Positions 60,521-64,000 of a DNA stretch of 64,000 bases are shown here, piece after piece. Both the position numbers and the translations under genes were made by a program. A model generated the notes under the pieces. That model worked only from the letters and a program-made list of their open reading frames with translations. It was not told where the DNA came from and made no database searches. This stretch comes from Hymenobacter terricola (lineage in GTDB: Bacteria; Bacteroidota; Bacteroidia; Cytophagales; Hymenobacteraceae): contig NZ_JAGEMO020000003.1 in NCBI RefSeq assembly GCF_017921975.2, forward strand, positions 186,001-250,000. Reading direction: 5' to 3'. The stretch's first letter is position 1. Each line of letters begins with the position of its first letter.

Positions 60521-61531
60521 ATGGCAACTTTACGTCACGCTTACATTGCCGGTGTCGGCCACTACGTCCCGAGCCGGGTGGTCAAGAACGCGGAGCTGGA
60601 GCCCATGATGAACACCTCCGATGCCTGGATTCAGGAGCGCACCGGCATTCAGGAGCGGCGCTGGTTCGAGGAAGGCAAGGACACCACGGCCAACATGGGC
60701 GCCAACGCCGCCCGCAAAGCCCTGGAGATGGCCGGCCTCCAGCCCAACGACGTGCAGCTGATTGTGTTCGCCACGCTCTCGCCCGACTACTTTTTCCCCG
60801 GCTCCGGCGTGCTGATGCAGCGCGAGCTGGGCATGGCCAACAACTGCCCGGCCCTGGACGTGCGCAACCAGTGCTCCGGCTTCATCTATGCCCTCTCGGT
60901 GGCCGACCAGTTCATTCGCACCGGCATGTACGAAACGGTGCTGGTGGTGGGCTCCGAAATTCATTCCTCCGGCCTCGACAAAACGCCCGAAGGCCGCGGC
61001 GTGTCGGTTATTTTCGGCGATGGCGCGGGCGCCGTGGTGCTCCGGCCCAGCACGCAGGACGGCCAGGGCATCCTCAGCACCCACCTGCACGCGCAGGGCG
61101 AATACGCCGAGGAGCTCATCGTCCGCGAGCCCAGCTCGAACCGCGACAACCGCGTGGACTACATCATGAATAACCGGCAGGACCTGTACCCCTACATGAA
61201 CGGCCAGAACGTGTTCAAGCACGCCGTGGTCCGGTTTCCGCAGGTCATCAAGGAAGCCCTCGACCAGAACGGCTACCTGCCCGCCGACATCGACATGCTG
61301 ATTCCGCACCAGGCCAACCTGCGCATCACCCAGTACGTGCAGCAGAAAATGGGCCTGAGCGATGACAAGGTATTCAGCAACATTCAGCGCTACGGCAATA
61401 CCACGGCCGCCTCGGTCCCCATTGCGCTGAGCGAAGCCGTGCAGGAAGGCAAAATCAAGCGCGGCGACCTGGTGTGCCTGGCCGCCTTCGGCTCGGGCTT
61501 CACCTGGGCTTCGGCGCTAATCAAGTGGTAA
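60521..61531 (+). CDS. fabH: 3-oxoacyl-ACP synthase III
   Basis: 336 residues from ATG 60521. The catalytic triad is visible: Cys in RNQCSGFIYAL, His in IPHQANLRITQ, Asn in YGNTTAASVPIAL. Also DAWIQERTGIQERRW and FGDGAGAVVL. The enzyme condenses acetyl-CoA with malonyl-ACP to start fatty acid synthesis. The sequence is of the FabH-like KAS III group; some Bacteroidota members act on other starters. It stands alone, without fab operon partners. Confidence 0.92.
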   Translation: MATLRHAYIAGVGHYVPSRVVKNAELEPMMNTSDAWIQERTGIQERRWFEEGKDTTANMGANAARKALEMAGLQPNDVQLIVFATLSPDYFFPGSGVLMQRELGMANNCPALDVRNQCSGFIYALSVADQFIRTGMYETVLVVGSEIHSSGLDKTPEGRGVSVIFGDGAGAVVLRPSTQDGQGILSTHLHAQGEYAEELIVREPSSNRDNRVDYIMNNRQDLYPYMNGQNVFKHAVVRFPQVIKEALDQNGYLPADIDMLIPHQANLRITQYVQQKMGLSDDKVFSNIQRYGNTTAASVPIALSEAVQEGKIKRGDLVCLAAFGSGFTWASALIKW

Positions 61532-61537
61532 TTTTTT

Positions 61538-61652
61538 CATTTAACATTTATCAATTAACATTTAACAAGCCATTGTTTGATTCTTTGGGCCTTGCATTCG
61601 CAGTGTTGCGAAATTGGTCTATTGCCAAATGATAAATGTTAATTGTTAAATG
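61538..61652. repeat. AT-rich inverted repeat upstream of the DtxR-family gene
   Basis: TCATTTAACATTTATCAATT on the left and, inverted, AAATGATAAATGTTAATTGT on the right, 60 bp apart. It is an AT-rich element unlike the GC-rich surroundings, similar to dispersed Bacteroidota repeats. It may overlap the regulator's operator, but no standard MntR/IdeR box was found. Confidence 0.55.
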
Positions 61653-61657
61653 ACCCT

Positions 61658-62320
61658 ATGCCGAGTCATACCGAGGAGAATTACCTCAAAGCCATTTATA
61701 AGCTGGCCGAGGCCGAGCCCGATATGGCCGGCGTCAGCACCAACCGCATCGCGGCGGCCCTGACCACCCGCGCGGCCTCCGTCACCGACATGCTGCGCCG
61801 CCTTGCCGAGAAAGGCCTCCTGGCCTACGAGCGGTATCGGGGCGTGCAGCTCACCGCCGAAGGCCAGCGCCTGGCGCTGCTCACCATACGCAAGCACCGG
61901 CTCTGGGAAGTATTTCTGGTGCAGCAGCTCGGCTTCAACTGGGACGAAGTGCACGAAGTAGCCGAGGAGCTGGAGCACGTGCAGTCGCCGTTGCTCATGC
62001 GCCGGCTCGATGCCTTCCTGGGCCACCCGGCCCTGGACCCGCACGGCGACCCCATTCCCGCCGAGGACGGGGCCATTCGGCGCCCCGCCCACCGCTTGCT
62101 GGCCGACCTTGGCGTGGGCGAGCACGGTACCCTGGCGGCGGTCAAAAACACCTCCGTTCCCTTCCTGCAATACCTCGATAAAGTGGGTCTGCAGCTCGGC
62201 GCTTCAGTTGAAGTACTGGATAAGGTCACATTTGATAACTCCTTCGAAATCCGCATCAATCGCGAGCGAACAACATTAATTTCAGCCGAAGTGAGCCGTA
62301 ATCTGTTTGTGACGGAATGA
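61658..62320 (+). CDS. DtxR/MntR-family metal-dependent regulator
   Basis: 220 residues from ATG 61658. N-terminal winged helix SHTEENYLKAIYKLAEAEPD, STNRIAAALTTRAASVTDML, then the dimerisation and metal-binding domain LTIRKHRLWEVFLVQQLGF, EVHEVAEELEHVQSPLLMRR with His/Glu ligands, and a C-terminal FeoA-like SH3 domain (about 150-220). The length with the SH3 domain is of the IdeR/DtxR or SirR type. It senses manganese or iron. It overlaps mnmE by ATGA, an unusual pairing that suggests co-transcription with a tRNA-modification gene. Confidence 0.9.
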   Translation: MPSHTEENYLKAIYKLAEAEPDMAGVSTNRIAAALTTRAASVTDMLRRLAEKGLLAYERYRGVQLTAEGQRLALLTIRKHRLWEVFLVQQLGFNWDEVHEVAEELEHVQSPLLMRRLDAFLGHPALDPHGDPIPAEDGAIRRPAHRLLADLGVGEHGTLAAVKNTSVPFLQYLDKVGLQLGASVEVLDKVTFDNSFEIRINRERTTLISAEVSRNLFVTE

Positions 62321-63738
62321 GCCCGCTATTCTCCGATACCATTGTCGCCCTCTCCACGCCGCCGGGCGCAGGAGCGCTGGCAGTAATCCGCCTGTCGGGT
62401 CCGGCAGCCATTGCCACCACCGCCGCTGTTTTCTCCAAAAAGCGCCTGACCGAAGCCGCTGGCAACACCCTTCACTACGGCACCCTGCGCGACCCAAATG
62501 GCGGCGAAATCCTGGACGAAGTGGTGGTGGGCCTCTTTCGCGCGCCCCGGTCTTTCACCCGCGAGGACGTGGTCGAAATCAGCTGCCACGGCTCCGACTA
62601 CGTGGTGCGCCAGGTGCTGGCCCTGCTCCTGCGCCACGGCGCCCGCCTGGCCGAAGCCGGTGAGTTCACGAAGCGCGCCTTCCTGAACGGAGCAATGGAC
62701 CTGGCCCAGGCCGAAGCCGTGGCCGACCTCATTGCCGCCGACTCGGCTCTGAGCCACCGCGTGGCCCTGAACCAGCTCCGCGGCGGCTTCTCCCAGGAGT
62801 TGCGCGACCTCCGCGCCCGGCTCATCAAGTTCGCCGCCTTGCTGGAGCTGGAGCTGGATTTTGGCGAAGAAGACGTGGAATTTGCCGACCGCACCGGCCT
62901 TGCTCACCTGCTGGCCGAAGTGCGCGGCGTGGTGACCAGGCTGCTTCGCTCCTTTGAACTCGGTAACGTCATCAAAAACGGCATCACCGCCGTTATCGCC
63001 GGCCGGCCCAACGCCGGCAAATCAACCCTACTCAACGCCTTGCTGCGTGAGGAGCGCGCCATCGTTTCGGCCATTCCCGGCACCACGCGCGATTTCATCG
63101 AGGACGAAGTGAACATCGACGGCCTGCGGTTTCGGTTCGTTGACACCGCCGGCCTGCGCGACAATCCGGCCGACGAAGTGGAGGCAATCGGCGTAGCCCG
63201 CACCCGCCAGCGCGTGCGCCAGGCGGCCTTGTTATTGTATCTGTTCGACTTAACCGAATTGACTCCAGCCGACGTGCACGCCGAAATTCAGGAGCTAACG
63301 GCAGGCCTGGACTTGCCCGTTTTAGCCGTCGGCAACAAAACCGACCTTGCTACCCCAATCGAAATAGCCGCTTTTGAACTGGCATTTCAAGCCAGCCTAG
63401 CACTTCAAGCATCCGAGCCCCCGCTGGTGCTTCTGGCTGCCGGCCAAAACCACGGGCTTGACGCACTGCAAACAGCGTTGCTGCTGCTGGTGCGGGGCTC
63501 GGCGCTGGAAAATACCGGTTCCGCCACCATTGTCACCAACGTGCGCCACGCCCGGGCCCTGGAAGTGGCTGCCGCGCACCTTGCCGCCGTGCAGGCCGGC
63601 CTCGACACCGGGCGCGGCACCGAGCTATTGGCTGCCGACCTCCGCCACGCCCTGGCGGCTCTGGGCGAGATTACGGGTGAAATTTCCTCCGAAGACCTCC
63701 TCACCAGCATTTTCACTCAATTCTGCATCGGCAAGTAA
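62317..63738 (+). CDS. mnmE: tRNA uridine-5-carboxymethylaminomethyl GTPase
   Basis: 473 residues. N-terminal folate-binding domain (DTIVALSTPPGAGALAVIRL, DEVVVGLFRAPRSFTREDVV), helical domain, and inserted G domain: GRPNAGKSTLLNALL (about residue 228), IPGTTRD, DTAGLRD, GNKTDL. The C-terminus is FCIGK with the conserved Cys. It works with MnmG to make 5-carboxymethylaminomethyluridine at the wobble position of tRNA. Start overlaps the DtxR-family gene. Confidence 0.97.
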   Translation: MSPLFSDTIVALSTPPGAGALAVIRLSGPAAIATTAAVFSKKRLTEAAGNTLHYGTLRDPNGGEILDEVVVGLFRAPRSFTREDVVEISCHGSDYVVRQVLALLLRHGARLAEAGEFTKRAFLNGAMDLAQAEAVADLIAADSALSHRVALNQLRGGFSQELRDLRARLIKFAALLELELDFGEEDVEFADRTGLAHLLAEVRGVVTRLLRSFELGNVIKNGITAVIAGRPNAGKSTLLNALLREERAIVSAIPGTTRDFIEDEVNIDGLRFRFVDTAGLRDNPADEVEAIGVARTRQRVRQAALLLYLFDLTELTPADVHAEIQELTAGLDLPVLAVGNKTDLATPIEIAAFELAFQASLALQASEPPLVLLAAGQNHGLDALQTALLLLVRGSALENTGSATIVTNVRHARALEVAAAHLAAVQAGLDTGRGTELLAADLRHALAALGEITGEISSEDLLTSIFTQFCIGK

Positions 63739-63871
63739 TTCCTGATGAATTCTAACCTGGAGCGTTTTGGTGTAAAATCTTCGCAATCGATGCCATTGGC
63801 CTCTACGGGTTTTTTAGGGCTTATTAGCGAAACCAAGGGCCGGGTTCTTTTGTACTGAATGCGCCCAAACG

Positions 63872-63889
63872 GCCGGGAAATTTCCCGGC
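63872..63889. promoter_or_regulatory. Short palindrome upstream of gltA
   Basis: GCCGGGAAATTTCCCGGC, an 18-bp perfect palindrome in the 204-bp gap (63739-63942) between mnmE and gltA. It may terminate mnmE or act as an operator; no T-run follows. Confidence 0.4.
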
Positions 63890-63942
63890 TTACGGCTTAT
63901 GACTTAGTTTCGCACTCTATTTCCCTCACATTCCTCCCGCCC

Positions 63943-64000
63943 ATGGCAGAATCTGCTGAACTTATCCTCGACGGCAAATCCATCTTCTTGCCCGTCATCG
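63943..64000 (+). CDS. gltA: Citrate synthase, N-terminal fragment (cut by window end)
   Basis: The 19 visible residues MAESAELILDGKSIFLPVI match the usual start of Bacteroidota type II citrate synthases, in which L-I-L-D-G-K is followed by P-V-I-x-G. The gene continues beyond the window, so only the start is seen. It would condense oxaloacetate with acetyl-CoA. The call rests on a short conserved start. Confidence 0.65.
   Translation, partial: MAESAELILDGKSIFLPVI

Overview
The window looks like chromosomal DNA of a high-GC member of the Bacteroidota, most likely Hymenobacter or a close relative in the Cytophagales. Supporting signs are the protein families present (DUF4199, the TIGR03643/DUF2805 family, the LON-substrate-binding domain protein, YkuD_2-type L,D-transpeptidase, Bacteroidota lipoproteins with a GDWDRH motif), several upstream boxes that match the Bacteroidota -7 element TAnnTTTG, almost no Shine-Dalgarno sequences, and many short palindromic intergenic repeats. 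No rRNA, tRNA, CRISPR array or complete insertion sequence was recognised.

Layout. 1-8.9 kb: the 3' end of an RND/MMPL transporter, an MpaB/DUF2236 oxygenase-like protein, a DUF2809 membrane protein, an FKBP lipoprotein, a 1239-residue nuclease-helicase on the minus strand, and a divergent pair of exported proteins. 8.8-9.3 kb: a hydrolase remnant and a small Imm51-like protein. 9.4-18.6 kb: the most unusual locus, a co-directional SWIM/DUF5691 - MoxR AAA - [RusA-like nuclease + REase/HEPN] - DUF5682 - vWA set. It has the same four components as E. coli yehQ/yehL/yehM/yehP, with two AT-richer nuclease-like genes placed between the ATPase and DUF5682. 18.6-27.7 kb: a truncated MRJP/yellow-type gene, an AlkZ-like glycosylase, a GH125 alpha-mannosidase, a Rieske-FAD reductase, a broken Imm51-like gene, an IGHMBP2-type helicase and an NHL/SMP-30-like lipoprotein. 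28-33.2 kb: KatE-type catalase, SlyD-like FKBP, ACP phosphodiesterase, PNPOx-fold stress protein and a CrtA-like monooxygenase. 33.2-38.2 kb: three paralogous lipoproteins of a kinase-like Bacteroidota family. 38.3-47.7 kb: topoisomerase IB, App1-like phosphatase, a repeat-rich stretch with a broken HTH regulator, DUF4440, MtgA, LON-domain protein, M48 peptidase, L,D-transpeptidase, small exported proteins and DUF4199. 48-54.2 kb: a YbiT-type ABC-F protein, an outer-membrane beta-barrel, a small lmo0937-type membrane protein, 3-hydroxybutyryl-CoA dehydrogenase, a 42-bp tandem repeat block, MsrA, an inverted-repeat-bounded GxxExxY cassette and DapD. 54.4-64 kb: a response-regulator adenylate cyclase facing a HEAT/cNMP-binding protein, YitT, an adaptor-like lipoprotein, a GT4 glycosyltransferase, FabH, a DtxR-family regulator overlapping MnmE, and the start of citrate synthase.

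Three families of short palindromic repeats recur. One (core CTCACCCCCTGACCCCCTCT) sits in frame inside the SWIM/DUF5691 and DUF5682 genes, much as Rickettsia palindromic elements sit inside proteins. AT-rich Bacteroidota repeats have likewise entered the nuclease-helicase gene. Five gene remnants or frameshifted genes are described. Functions are inferred from recognisable motifs and family memory only; no database search was possible.
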